Source of the DNA: Oleiphilus messinensis | GTDB taxonomy: Bacteria; Pseudomonadota; Gammaproteobacteria; Pseudomonadales; Oleiphilaceae | Direction: 5' to 3' | Length of the DNA stretch: 64,000 bases | Assembly: GCF_002162375.1 (NCBI RefSeq) | Contig: NZ_CP021425.1 | Location: forward strand, 4,915,001 to 4,979,000 | Part shown: positions 44,981 through 54,705 of the stretch, piece by piece | Layout of the letters: every line of letters starts with the position of its first letter | How positions within the stretch are numbered: position 1 is the first letter of the stretch | The notes under the pieces: generated by a model | What the model was told of the DNA's origin: nothing | The model's database searches: none | The model's input: the letters and a program-made list of their open reading frames with translations, nothing else | Program-made: the position numbers and the translations under genes

Positions 44981-46258
44981 TTAACGTTCCATAATTGCCG
45001 TCACACCCTGACCACCTGCAGCACAGATAGAAATCAGGCCGCGTCCGGAACCTTTTTGTTCCAGTAGCTTCGCGAGTGTTGCCACAATCCGTCCACCGGT
45101 CGCCGCAAACGGGTGACCTGTCGCCAGGCTGCTTCCGTTGACGTTGAGTTTGCTACGATCAATTGAGCCCAACGCTTTCTTGAGACCCAGTTTTTCTTTA
45201 CAGAAGGTCTCATCTTCCCATGCTTTCAATGTGGAGAGCACTTGTGCTGCAAAGGCTTCGTGGATTTCGTAAAAATCGAAATCCTGAAGGGTCAAACCTG
45301 CACGCTCCAGCAAACGGGGAACCGCATAGGTTGGCGCCATCAGCAGGCCTTCTTTCTTACCGGTAAAGTCCACAGCGGCCACTTCAGAGTGAGTGAAGTA
45401 AGCGCGGATCGGCAGGCCTTTTGCTTTTGCCCACTCTTCGCTTGCCATCAGCACACAGGATGCACCATCGGTAAGTGCAGTACTGTTGCCTGCCGTCATC
45501 GTCCCGTTTTCCCGATCAAAGCAAGGCTTTAATGTGCTCAGTTTTTCAAGAGAGGTATCAGGGCGAAGGGTATTGTCTTGTGACAAGCCCGCAATCGGCG
45601 TCATCAAGTCTTCGAAAAAGCCATTTTGATATGCTGCAGCCAATTTCTGATGACTTTCAAAGGCTAATTGATCCTGCTCATCCCGAGGAATCTTCCACTC
45701 GTGGGCCGTAACCTGACAATGGTCACCCATTGACATGCCAGTGCGCGGCTCACTGTTTTGCGGGATCAACGGAATAAGTTGAGAAGGACGGAAGCGGGAG
45801 ATGATTTTCAGGCGTTCACCGTTGGATCGCGCGCGGTTCAAATCCAGTAAAATTTCCCGCAGACCATCACTCAGTCCGATCGGAGCGTCGGAGGTCGTAT
45901 CGGTTCCGCCCGCGATTCCCGCGTCAATCTGCCCCAGTGCTATCTTGTTTGCAACCAGAATTGCGGCTTCCAGACCTGTACCACAGGCTTGCTGGATATC
46001 ATAAGCGGGTGTTTCCGGAGCCAGACCCGAGCTCAAGACGCTCTCCCGAGTCATGTTGAAATCCCGCGAGTGCTTGATTACTGCCCCGGCTACCACATCG
46101 CCCAACTTTTCGCCTTGAAGGTTGTAGCGATCCACCAAACCACGTAGCGCTGAAGTCAAAAGCTCCTGATTACTCAACGATGAATAAGCCGTATTGGATC
46201 GGGTAAATGGGATTCTGTTGCCACCGATCACGGCGACTTTTCGTATTCCTGTGCTCAC
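44981..46258 (-). CDS. Acetyl-CoA C-acyltransferase (thiolase)
   Basis: 425 residues, thiolase fold. The nucleophile C92 lies in DIQQACGTGLEAA. EIHEAFAAQVLS holds the catalytic histidine, GHPFAATGGR the oxyanion loop, and CAAGGQG the second cysteine near the C terminus. FadI/FadA-like; cleaves 3-ketoacyl-CoA in beta-oxidation or runs in reverse. It diverges from the FabG-like gene (214 bp apart), so the two may share regulation. In related marine degraders these three (thiolase, FabG, MaoC) sit together. Confidence 0.9.
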   Translation of the reverse strand: MSTGIRKVAVIGGNRIPFTRSNTAYSSLSNQELLTSALRGLVDRYNLQGEKLGDVVAGAVIKHSRDFNMTRESVLSSGLAPETPAYDIQQACGTGLEAAILVANKIALGQIDAGIAGGTDTTSDAPIGLSDGLREILLDLNRARSNGERLKIISRFRPSQLIPLIPQNSEPRTGMSMGDHCQVTAHEWKIPRDEQDQLAFESHQKLAAAYQNGFFEDLMTPIAGLSQDNTLRPDTSLEKLSTLKPCFDRENGTMTAGNSTALTDGASCVLMASEEWAKAKGLPIRAYFTHSEVAAVDFTGKKEGLLMAPTYAVPRLLERAGLTLQDFDFYEIHEAFAAQVLSTLKAWEDETFCKEKLGLKKALGSIDRSKLNVNGSSLATGHPFAATGGRIVATLAKLLEQKGSGRGLISICAAGGQGVTAIMER

Positions 46259-46472
46259 AATGGTTTCCTCTTGTTCAATTTGGTGTCATCCGGGCCTTAC
46301 ATTAACGTTTCGCCAGACTACCCCTTGTGCGGACATCAGTCTAGGGTAAAAATAGCCTAACTCATTGGCAGCCCTGACGCTGCAGAGATGTGACTGAGTC
46401 AATTTCTGCCTGCTGAATGTCTGGCAACATGGCTTATAATCAAAGCACTGAAATACACATTGAGATCACCTT

Positions 46473-47906
46473 ATGACTGATTATTACCACAAAGTTGCCA
46501 ACTCCTCTGTTGGCCGATCCGTAGTGAATGCACTGAACCTGCCAGCACCCATGATTCTGGAACGGAGCGACAGCGCCAAGACGGAGTTGATGGATGGCAA
46601 GTACCTGGTAGGCTCAGCCGCCAATGGGCAATTCGGGAAAGCGATTATCGATGCATTGTCGAGCGCCAGCAGCAATCCGGGACAAGTGGTTTACGCTGCT
46701 AATGCGGCGTTCCTGAAAGACGCTTTTGGCGCGGCCAAAGGTGCAGCAATCAAGCTGGAAACCCTGCCTGAAACGGATCGCTTCAAAGGTTTGATTTTTG
46801 ATGCATCCGGCATCACCAATAGTACCGAACTGCGTGCGGTTTATGACTTTTTCCACCCCACAATCCGGAATGTAGCCAAATGCGGTCGAATTATTGTTAT
46901 TGGCCTGACGCCAGAGCAATGTGATCCACAACAGGCCACTGCCCAAAAAGCACTTGAAGGTTTCGTTCGCAGTGTGGCGAAAGAAGTGGGCAAGAAGGGT
47001 GCAACCGCTCAACTGGTTTATGCCGATCAGATACTGACAAGCAACAGTGGCGCGGGCGATTACCTGGCGTCAACGCTGGCGTTTCTCGCCTCGGCTAAAT
47101 CAGCTTACGTGGATGCCCAGGTTATCCGGGTGAAAGAAGGTGGAAAACTGGCAGCGACTGACAACGCGAACGCACCGCTTGCGGGTAAAGTTGCGTTGGT
47201 GACGGGCGCATCACGGGGAATCGGTGAAGCCATTGCCAATGTATTGGCCCGCGACGGCGCTAAAGTCGTATGCCTCGATGTACCCCAGGCGGAAGAAGGT
47301 TTGAAGCAGGTTGCGTCACAAATCGGTGGCGAGGCACTGGCCTTAGACATTACCGCACAGGATGCACCGGAAGTGATTGCCAAGTACTTCCAGGAGAAAC
47401 ACAAGGGTCTGGATATCATCGTACACAATGCGGGTGTAACACGAGACAAGACGCTCGGTCGTATGAAAGAGCATTTCTGGGATGTGCTCATGAATATCAA
47501 CCTGATCGCCATTGAAAACATCAATGCAAAACTCCTGCAAGACAGCGTAATCAATGACAATGGCCGAATTATCGGCGTTGCCTCAATCAGTGGTATCGCC
47601 GGTAACTTTGGGCAAACCAATTACGGCGCCTCAAAGGCGGGTGTAATCGGCTATGTGGAAAGTATGGCCCCGCTGCTGAAAAAAGGAATTACCATCAATG
47701 CTGTAGCGCCAGGGTTCATTGAGACGCAAATGACGGCTGCGATTCCCTTCACTATCCGTGAAGCGGGCCGCCGCATGAACAGTCTGTCTCAAGGTGGACA
47801 ACCCAGAGATGTTGCAGAAACAATCGCCTACTATGCTCATCCGGGCTCACAGGGTGTAACGGGCAATGTTGTGCGCGTGTGTGGACAAAGCCTGATCGGT
47901 AAATAA
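46473..47906 (+). CDS. Two-domain 3-oxoacyl reductase (FabG4-like)
   Basis: 477 residues. The C-terminal about 250 residues are a full SDR: LVTGASRGIGEAIANVLA (NAD(P) loop), IVHNAGVTRD, the catalytic S in ASISGIAGNFGQ, and YGASK with Y and K. The N-terminal about 210 residues form a second, degenerate Rossmann-type domain, as in high-molecular-weight FabG (FabG4), which reduces 3-oxoacyl-CoA rather than ACP substrates. ATG 3 bp after CACCTT. A strong hairpin terminator follows. Confidence 0.88.
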   Translation: MTDYYHKVANSSVGRSVVNALNLPAPMILERSDSAKTELMDGKYLVGSAANGQFGKAIIDALSSASSNPGQVVYAANAAFLKDAFGAAKGAAIKLETLPETDRFKGLIFDASGITNSTELRAVYDFFHPTIRNVAKCGRIIVIGLTPEQCDPQQATAQKALEGFVRSVAKEVGKKGATAQLVYADQILTSNSGAGDYLASTLAFLASAKSAYVDAQVIRVKEGGKLAATDNANAPLAGKVALVTGASRGIGEAIANVLARDGAKVVCLDVPQAEEGLKQVASQIGGEALALDITAQDAPEVIAKYFQEKHKGLDIIVHNAGVTRDKTLGRMKEHFWDVLMNINLIAIENINAKLLQDSVINDNGRIIGVASISGIAGNFGQTNYGASKAGVIGYVESMAPLLKKGITINAVAPGFIETQMTAAIPFTIREAGRRMNSLSQGGQPRDVAETIAYYAHPGSQGVTGNVVRVCGQSLIGK

Positions 47907-47918
47907 GCGTCCCATCAA

Positions 47919-47956
47919 CACCCGAGTATTGTTCAGCCCATGACGATACTCGGGTG
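47919..47956. terminator. Bidirectional terminator hairpin
   Basis: CACCCGAGTAT ... ATACTCGGGTG, perfect 11-bp arms, between the converging FabG-like and AraC genes. Confidence 0.8.
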
Positions 47957-47989
47957 CTCTTACGCTATAAAGTTTAAGGCGCTTACACC

Positions 47990-49012
47990 CTAAACTTCAG
48001 TTTGCCGTTCCTGTCGACTTTTACGATATTCAACCGGCGTCATATCGGCCCAGCGTTTGAATGCCCGATAAAACGTACTCGGCTCGGAAAACCCCGTCAG
48101 ATAGACTATTTCATCAATCGATTCGTTAGTACCGCCCAATAACCGTTTAGCCAATCGATAACGATATTCCGCCAGCACCTGATTGAAGTTTGTATTAGCA
48201 TCCGCCAAGCGCGTGCGCAGGGTCCGTGGCTTGATGTCCAACCGCTCCGCGACCGTCTCCAATGTCACATCACCGCTTTCCAGTAATTCCGCAATAATTT
48301 TTGTCACCTGCTCGACAATATCCATTTTCGCCAAGCGTGCAACCTGTTCACTGGCTAATTGTTCATGCAACACCATTAACTCGGGTTCAGCATGGGGCGA
48401 GCGTCGGGTCATAATGGCTTTCGGAAAATACAACCGGTTGATTTCGGCTCCGAACCGCACTTTACAGCCTAGAACCCGGGCAACTTCTTCGGCATTCTCC
48501 GGCTCGGCATGGACAAAGTCGATTGCACTGGGGGCGAAGTCCCCTTCGGTGACGAATTTGAAAAACTTTATCAACCCCTGGGCAAAGCATTCATTGAAAT
48601 GGCGAAGTTGGCGCACAGCATCTGAAGCGGTATTGATGACCATGGTGCACTCTTCTTCACCCTCTTCGATATAGGCCTCCGACGCATCACTAATTAACCG
48701 CTGATAATTTAACGCTCGCTTCAAGCCTTCGCCAAAGGTGGGGCTACTCAGAAAAAGGTATTCCAGAACCTGGCCACGAAAAACCGGCAGTTGTTCGCCC
48801 AGACGTAAACCAATATTACTATCGCCACTGATTTTCTCGATGGCCCCCCAAAATAACAGCTGTGCTTCGTGCGGTGTTCTGAGTTGCGCACTATAGAGGT
48901 AGTCTTCTGTGATCCCCAATTCGTCAAAAAGCGACGCCACATCAATTCCGACTTTAACAATCGCCTTATAAATCATCTGCAACATGATTCCGGCGTCTTT
49001 TAGTTCGCTCAT
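47990..49012 (-). CDS. AraC-family regulator
   Basis: 340 residues. N-terminal Arabinose_bd-like domain (LRLGEQLPVFRGQVLEYLFLSSPTFGEGLKRALNY) and a C-terminal HTH pair: VTLETVAERLDIKPRTLRTRL and SIDEIVYLTGFSEPSTFYRAFKRWADMTPVEYR. It sits among fatty-acid genes and is divergent from the MaoC gene; likely regulates these. The inducer is unknown. Confidence 0.85.
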   Translation of the reverse strand: MSELKDAGIMLQMIYKAIVKVGIDVASLFDELGITEDYLYSAQLRTPHEAQLLFWGAIEKISGDSNIGLRLGEQLPVFRGQVLEYLFLSSPTFGEGLKRALNYQRLISDASEAYIEEGEEECTMVINTASDAVRQLRHFNECFAQGLIKFFKFVTEGDFAPSAIDFVHAEPENAEEVARVLGCKVRFGAEINRLYFPKAIMTRRSPHAEPELMVLHEQLASEQVARLAKMDIVEQVTKIIAELLESGDVTLETVAERLDIKPRTLRTRLADANTNFNQVLAEYRYRLAKRLLGGTNESIDEIVYLTGFSEPSTFYRAFKRWADMTPVEYRKSRQERQTEV

Positions 49013-49277
49013 TCTTATTTCCGGCTTTGAGTCATTTGTCTTATTGGTACAGGATAGTCGAGCGGGAAGTCTGTCAGGAAAAAAATATGAGAATCAAGTT
49101 CAAACCCAAAGATGACAAAGACTTACCTTAAACAACGTTCCTGAAGCGCATTTGGTACAATATAACAAATATTGACCCAAATGACGCGCTCTGAGTCGCA
49201 ATTAGCCATTAGGCGTCGCGGCATCATTACATAGAATGATTCTACTAACGTCTAACTTTCTTCGGAGCGCTTCGACC

Positions 49278-50198
49278 ATGTCGGCATCACAGGAATCACC
49301 CGTAACGAACGAATCTGTCAATTACACAGAGGAATTGCCACACATCCCTTCCACGCTAAAAGTGATTCCTCTCATGTTACGGCCCCGATTTGGCCAATCC
49401 CAAAGCTCAAAGCGTGATGTCCCCAACCTGACTTTGAAAGTCCATGGCGTGAAATTCGACTCGAAAAAGATGTCTGCCTATAACAAGGTATGCCAGTTTG
49501 CGGATCCACAAAAGGTGTCCTGTACCTATCCTCATGTTGTCGCCTTCCCGTTGCATATGAAAATGCTGACCCACCCGGAATTTCCCTACCCCACTGCCGG
49601 ACTGGTTCATCTAAGTAATACGCTGACGCAATATCGACAGCTTGAGCAACATGAAGTTTTTGATGTCGAGTGTCAAATGTCCACCCAACGGGAGTCAGCA
49701 AAGGGGTTTGAGTTCGACTTCGTAACGCTCTATCACTGCGGCGGAAAACTGGTTTGGGAAGGCAAAAGTACCTATTTGCGGAAGGCCAAAACCAGCCAAT
49801 CCTCAGCAAACAAAGCAAAACCGAAAAACGCCAACCTGGCAGAAGGTTTCACGAACCATCAAATCATTACATTGGCCAGTAATCTTGGCCGTCAATATGC
49901 GAAGGTATCCGGAGATATCAACCCGATCCACATGTATGACCTAACCGCGAAGCTATTTGGATTTAAACAGGCTATTATTCACGGCATGTGGAGCAAAGCG
50001 CGGAGCATTGCAGCCTTGGAGCCCTACTTCGAAACTGAGAATTTCTCAGTACACGTTGATTTCAAATTACCCGTCTTGTTACCGGCCACGGTTAAACTGA
50101 ACTGGAACGAAAGTGCTGAAGGTATCGATATATTACTCACTAACGAATCAAGCACCAAACCTCACGTTTCTGGCAAAGTTACATTCCTAAGCAAATAG
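49278..50198 (+). CDS. MaoC-like dehydratase
   Basis: 306 residues from ATG 49278 (GGAG 10 bp before); an in-frame ATG at 49236 is less likely. The C-terminal hotdog domain has the hydratase 2 motif: YAKVSGDINPIHMYDLTAKLFGFKQAIIHGMW, with D, H as the catalytic pair. The N-terminal half is a degenerate second hotdog. Hydrates 2-enoyl-CoA to 3-hydroxyacyl-CoA in fatty-acid metabolism. Together with the thiolase and FabG genes it makes a compact set. Confidence 0.85.
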   Translation: MSASQESPVTNESVNYTEELPHIPSTLKVIPLMLRPRFGQSQSSKRDVPNLTLKVHGVKFDSKKMSAYNKVCQFADPQKVSCTYPHVVAFPLHMKMLTHPEFPYPTAGLVHLSNTLTQYRQLEQHEVFDVECQMSTQRESAKGFEFDFVTLYHCGGKLVWEGKSTYLRKAKTSQSSANKAKPKNANLAEGFTNHQIITLASNLGRQYAKVSGDINPIHMYDLTAKLFGFKQAIIHGMWSKARSIAALEPYFETENFSVHVDFKLPVLLPATVKLNWNESAEGIDILLTNESSTKPHVSGKVTFLSK

Positions 50199-50217
50199 CA
50201 TCCTCAAATCTGTTTCG

Positions 50218-50242
50218 TCGGGAGGGGCTCCGCTCCTCCCGA
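50218..50242 (+). terminator. Possible terminator after the MaoC gene
   Basis: GGGAGG ... CCTCCC hairpin, 20 bp past the stop. Not followed by a clear T-run. Confidence 0.45.
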
Positions 50243-50501
50243 TCACTTCTCGGTCGAATCAACACAAGCGCTCTCGGCCATTTCAATCAAGCTAGGTTGT
50301 GTTCAAGGAAAATTGTGCGCTCCCCATCGATCTCACCCGTATCTTTGCTCACATATCACCCAAAAATCCATTGTAAAACCTTTGAATAAACAGATAGCCA
50401 GTTTTTCTTTGTATTAAAGCCCTAAGCACAGCTATTATTAGACAGGTAGTCATCTTTGTGGCTAACAATACGATTAAGATGAGTTTTAGGGATGAAGTTG
50501 A

Positions 50502-51671
50502 ATGCCAAAAAGGATTGCTTTCTTGATGTATACAACCGGTTTCGGTGGACTGGAACGTAAAGCACTGACAAGAGCTAGCCATTTAAAAGATCAAGGCTCG
50601 GAAATCATCATCTACTTCAAAGCGTTTGAGGGCGATGAGACCTTTCAGGAATCTTGTGCACATTTGGGATTGCACTCTCACCGCATAGCGTTTGATGGTT
50701 TTATTGAGAATTGGCAAAACCGTCTTGCCTTGAAAGTCATCACCTGTTTTTGTTTGTTACCCGTCTTGCGCTTCAATCCGGATATTGTCTACGTGCCATT
50801 CAACTGGACCTCCCATGGTATGTCCTTCTTGTGGTTTGCCAATTTATTCCGTATACCCAGTATTGTCAGCATTCACGGAATGTATCCGGAAGAACCCACG
50901 CCAACGCCCTGGTACCAGAATCACACAAAAGATATCTTTAAAAACACACGCCACATTTTTGCAGTGAGCCCATCCGCGTTAATGAACTTTCGCACGATTC
51001 ACGCGGAGAGACTCAACCAACATCAGATCGAATATCATACGATTCCAAACTGGATTGAACTTGATAAATTTTGTTTTTCCCCCGCCAAAAATCAGGAACT
51101 GAAAACGCAATGGAATATTTCTGAGAATGCTGTTGTGTTTGGTATTGTTTGCAGATTAGTGACCATCAAACGGGTTGAATTGTGTATTCACTTATTTAAC
51201 GAATACCTGAAAATCAATCCTGATATGAGCGCAAAACTACTCATCATTGGCTCGGGCCCCGAACAACCAAAATTGATGGATTTATGTAATAGATTAAAAA
51301 TCGCAACCGACGTGATGTTCACGGGCTATCAGAGCAATGTAAATGAATGGTATTCTGTTCTCGATGTCAATATCCTGACGAGTCGCTGTGAAGGTTTCCC
51401 GAATGCGATTCTAGAAGGTATGGCAGCGGGGTGCCTGACGGCTGTGTGCAACAGTCCAGGACTGGCAGACCTGGTAGACGATGATGTAACTGGCATCGTT
51501 TTCGATGTGGAAAAACTAACCGATGCAGCTAACCACATCACAGCAATTTTGACCAATCCACAGCGATTGTTTTCTCTCCGCAAGAAGGGATTACGATTCT
51601 CTCGAAACTACGAAATCACACACATAAAAGAAAAATATCTCTCACTCTTCAACGACGGGGAAGCAGACTAA
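50502..51671 (+). CDS. Glycosyltransferase, GT4 type
   Basis: 389 residues, GT-B fold. N-terminal acceptor half begins MPKRIAFLMYTTGFGGLERKAL. The donor half shows FGIVCRLVTIKRVELCI, IIGSGPEQPKLMDL and the EX7E motif SRCEGFPNAILEGMAAG. Transfers sugar from a nucleotide donor; usually cell-surface polysaccharide or lipid. Stands alone, converging on the kinase operon 8 bp after its stop. A 300-bp AT-rich leader precedes it. Confidence 0.88.
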   Translation: MPKRIAFLMYTTGFGGLERKALTRASHLKDQGSEIIIYFKAFEGDETFQESCAHLGLHSHRIAFDGFIENWQNRLALKVITCFCLLPVLRFNPDIVYVPFNWTSHGMSFLWFANLFRIPSIVSIHGMYPEEPTPTPWYQNHTKDIFKNTRHIFAVSPSALMNFRTIHAERLNQHQIEYHTIPNWIELDKFCFSPAKNQELKTQWNISENAVVFGIVCRLVTIKRVELCIHLFNEYLKINPDMSAKLLIIGSGPEQPKLMDLCNRLKIATDVMFTGYQSNVNEWYSVLDVNILTSRCEGFPNAILEGMAAGCLTAVCNSPGLADLVDDDVTGIVFDVEKLTDAANHITAILTNPQRLFSLRKKGLRFSRNYEITHIKEKYLSLFNDGEAD

Positions 51672-51679
51672 GCGCGGAC

Positions 51680-54115
51680 TCAACTGGTGATACGCCCCCA
51701 CCAACTCTCGTCACCACTCTCTGCTTTCACATAGAAGGCGACATCAATTTGCAGCGTTCCACCGTTACTCTCAATGACCAGCTGATTACGATAGCGTCCG
51801 GGTTCCAGGCCGATACTGTTTACTGTGATTTCAATCCGGCTTTGCAAGCCTTCAAAACGTGCTTGATGCACAACCATTGCGGTGGTGGGTGCCTTGAGGA
51901 AGACATGTCCATAAAGATGACCTCGCCCCTCATTCGACAAGACAACTTCCCGTTTTCGAGGTGCGCCTGGATCAACACTTCCGAAGTGCAGGACCTTTGG
52001 TTGCACGCAGAGCTGCGGCTTGGCGATAAAAGGATCAAGCAGTTGTAGCATGTTTTCCAGCTTTGCTTCATCACTTGTGGTGGTATCCAGCAGGACAAAA
52101 TCAAGCGCTGCGGTATTATTCACTTTGGAACTATGAATCAGCCAGGCCCTTAACCAGCCAAGTTTCATCAGTGCCATCCCTTTTTTCTGGCTCACGTCGT
52201 CCTTGTCGATCAGTCTCGCCAGATCTCGGGGCTTGGTAATTGCGTGCCCCTGAAAAGGCAAAGGAACGTCGGGTGAGTAGTGCCAGATTACGGAATAAAC
52301 CCCCACATCTTTACTGTCCAGATACCTGAGCCGCGCATCCTCAATAAATCGTATATCATTCTCCCAACCCGGAAATTCTGCAGCACGGATCCATTCTTCA
52401 AAGTAGCGCCCAAAAATGAGTTTTTTGACCACACCGTGCAAGGCACTGCTGGGCCGGGAAAACAAAGCACCCAAATCATGAGGGTGTGTTATTGAATACC
52501 GAGAAAACAAATGTAAAGGTTGTTGAGGGTCCAGTGTATAACGCAATGCAAATAACGCGACACGAGGATGCCCGGTCTGGCTTAATCGTTGTCGAATAGC
52601 AGAAATTCGGGACAACAGTTCATTTGTGCGATTACCGGCGCGCTCTTTTGCCGCAATCCAGGCTTCGATCTCACCACGCCATAACGTGGCATCAAGACTA
52701 CTGATTTTGCTGCGGTCCGCATGTTTTGCAAGATTAGCCAGTTGCGTTAGATTATCAATCGTTTCGCCTTCAACAATTAGCGACGTGTCCGGGTCAAGTA
52801 TATAACGCAAGCGCATAAGAATTTGTGCTTCCAACCCGGATGTACCGGACAATTCATCCGGACTGACACATGCGGCCAAATCATCCACCGCACCGGCCAT
52901 AACCGGGCTAATGAAATCAAATAACCAACGTCTGATGTCGCCTTTAATCAGCTGTTCCATGGCTTCGAATCGATCAAGGTTCCTCGCCAGCTGAGCAGGC
53001 GTGCTCGCCTCGGGAAAACCGGGATAGCGAGCAGATGTCGTGTCCGGATAGGCGTGACTATGGTGGTCAGTATTCGATGTATCAACCTTCGATCTGGAAG
53101 GCATGCCAGACGGGGTCGATCTGCTCGTCGGGGCCGGATGAAGCGACGCTGCAAGCGGGATGGGCTCCTCTTGCAACCAGGCCATCACTTGACGGTAACC
53201 CCAGCGCGCCTCGGGTTGCAGGTGGGTCAGACCTCGAATCAGTGACCGCCAACGGGAACTCAGGGTTTTGGGCAAGGGAATTCTGCCGCGCAGATGGGCC
53301 ACCAGAATTTCATTGTTTGACTGCCCCGAAAAAGGGGACGCGCCTAATAAAATATGCACGAGGGTTAAGCCCAACGCATAGTAATCCGTTTTATCACTGA
53401 CCACATGCCCATCCAGTAACTCAGGGGCAGCATAGTCCAGCGTGAGATGATGAAATGTCTGTGTTACCTGAGCGGCACTTTTTTCAAGGTAGGAACTAAT
53501 GCCGAAGTCACCAAGTAGTATTCCGTCATCCAGGTTATTAAAAAACAGATTATTCGGTTTTAGATCGCGGTGGATAATGCCTTGCTCATGACAAAACCGC
53601 AAAGCCTGAACCACGCCGGGAATCAATGCTTCGAGCTCATCCTCGGTGAGCGGCATAACATCTGACAGCACACCGCCCGTACAATAATCCATAACCTCAT
53701 AAAATTGACCTTGCCACTGTCCGTAGTCCTGAAGCCTGACAATATAGGGGTGAACTAAACCTTGTAGTTGCTCAATTACACTTTGCTTGGGGGCATTCTG
53801 GCCATGATACAGCTTTACCGCCACCTTTTGAGCCCGTTCCTCATCCTGACAACAGTATACTTCCCCCTCCCCTGAACTCTCACCTAAAGGGCCGCTCAGA
53901 ATGCGATAGCGATCTGCCAGCAATACGCCTTGGTTAAACTGGCCGACGCGACTGCGTTCGTTTTCCGGCGCTTGCCAGACATAGTGTTGGGTAACAGATA
54001 ACGGAGCCACAGCTGGCATTTCCGGAGCAGCGATTGTGTACCGTTGCGTAACTGGAAGACTCGAATCGCGCCAGATATAACGACGGGTGATTCCGGTCAC
54101 GCGCTCACAGGTCAT
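51680..54115 (-). CDS. Ser/Thr protein kinase with C-terminal Ig-like domain
   Basis: 811 residues, last gene of a five-gene operon. Kinase domain about 68-320: VAVK (K101), HRDLKPNN (D184), GDFGIS (D203) and APELL, all intact, so likely active. The first 50 residues carry repeated (V)TQ(R/H)Y motifs. A long helical middle (about 380-690) has no named domain. The last about 100 residues (LHFGSVDPGAPRKREVVLSN, then SIGLEPGRYRNQLVIESNGG) are an Ig-like beta domain seen after some bacterial kinases. No membrane helix. The FHA protein next door probably reads its phosphothreonines. Confidence 0.85.
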   Translation of the reverse strand: MTCERVTGITRRYIWRDSSLPVTQRYTIAAPEMPAVAPLSVTQHYVWQAPENERSRVGQFNQGVLLADRYRILSGPLGESSGEGEVYCCQDEERAQKVAVKLYHGQNAPKQSVIEQLQGLVHPYIVRLQDYGQWQGQFYEVMDYCTGGVLSDVMPLTEDELEALIPGVVQALRFCHEQGIIHRDLKPNNLFFNNLDDGILLGDFGISSYLEKSAAQVTQTFHHLTLDYAAPELLDGHVVSDKTDYYALGLTLVHILLGASPFSGQSNNEILVAHLRGRIPLPKTLSSRWRSLIRGLTHLQPEARWGYRQVMAWLQEEPIPLAASLHPAPTSRSTPSGMPSRSKVDTSNTDHHSHAYPDTTSARYPGFPEASTPAQLARNLDRFEAMEQLIKGDIRRWLFDFISPVMAGAVDDLAACVSPDELSGTSGLEAQILMRLRYILDPDTSLIVEGETIDNLTQLANLAKHADRSKISSLDATLWRGEIEAWIAAKERAGNRTNELLSRISAIRQRLSQTGHPRVALFALRYTLDPQQPLHLFSRYSITHPHDLGALFSRPSSALHGVVKKLIFGRYFEEWIRAAEFPGWENDIRFIEDARLRYLDSKDVGVYSVIWHYSPDVPLPFQGHAITKPRDLARLIDKDDVSQKKGMALMKLGWLRAWLIHSSKVNNTAALDFVLLDTTTSDEAKLENMLQLLDPFIAKPQLCVQPKVLHFGSVDPGAPRKREVVLSNEGRGHLYGHVFLKAPTTAMVVHQARFEGLQSRIEITVNSIGLEPGRYRNQLVIESNGGTLQIDVAFYVKAESGDESWWGRITS

Positions 54116-54116
54116 G

Positions 54117-54695
54117 TCACTCTACCGTTTTGATACGAATATAGAGGCCCGACAGCCGGATCAGATCACCATTTTTGACTTTTTCCTTTTTGCCCGGTGA
54201 CAGCAGTACATCATTAATCCATGTCGGATTATTAAATTCACCACCCCACTGCGCTTGATCCAGCGCTTCCAGCGTCCAATGCAAACCTTCATACTGAAAG
54301 CGGCAATGGCAACGGTGCACAAATTCCACACCCTCTATTTTTCTGGGAATCTGTACATCTGCCTCCGAATCGGGATATTCCTGCCCTAAAATCTGACCTG
54401 CTTGAATCGTCAATATATGATTTTCATTCTGTATATCTAAAAACAATACGGATTGTTTCTGAACTGATACGGAGGAATCTGCCAGAGCGGCGGTATTGGC
54501 ATTCTGATTCGTGACTTTTGCGGTTGTGGCCTCAGGTTTTGCCGCTTCTTCCGGGTCCGTATTCCGCACATCTTTTCGCTGCGGTTCGGGAATTGACGGT
54601 TCCATCCCGATAAATTGATTACAGGCAGAACACACACTTTCATATTCCGGTTCCATATGACCACAGCCCGGGCAAACTTTTACAAAACTGACCAT
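54117..54695 (-). CDS. Zinc-ribbon and FHA domain protein
   Basis: 192 residues from ATG 54695. N-terminal zinc ribbon CPGCGH ... CSACNQ (about residues 8-30), a low-complexity linker, then an FHA-type fold: ILGQEYPDSEADVQIP, VEFVHRCHCRFQYEGLHWTLEAL, WINDVLLSPGKKEKVKNGDLIRLSGLYIRI. The usual FHA S-x-x-H appears as VHRCHC, so phosphothreonine binding should be tested. One base before the kinase start, 10 bp after the radical SAM stop. Confidence 0.8.
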   Translation of the reverse strand: MVSFVKVCPGCGHMEPEYESVCSACNQFIGMEPSIPEPQRKDVRNTDPEEAAKPEATTAKVTNQNANTAALADSSVSVQKQSVLFLDIQNENHILTIQAGQILGQEYPDSEADVQIPRKIEGVEFVHRCHCRFQYEGLHWTLEALDQAQWGGEFNNPTWINDVLLSPGKKEKVKNGDLIRLSGLYIRIKTVE

Positions 54696-54705
54696 GCTTA
54701 TCGCC

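Noticed and set aside
44981-50198. Thiolase, FabG and MaoC as part of the imported segment
   Set aside because: They lie outside the right IS-A copy, beyond the receiver half of the split gene, so they belong to the backbone.
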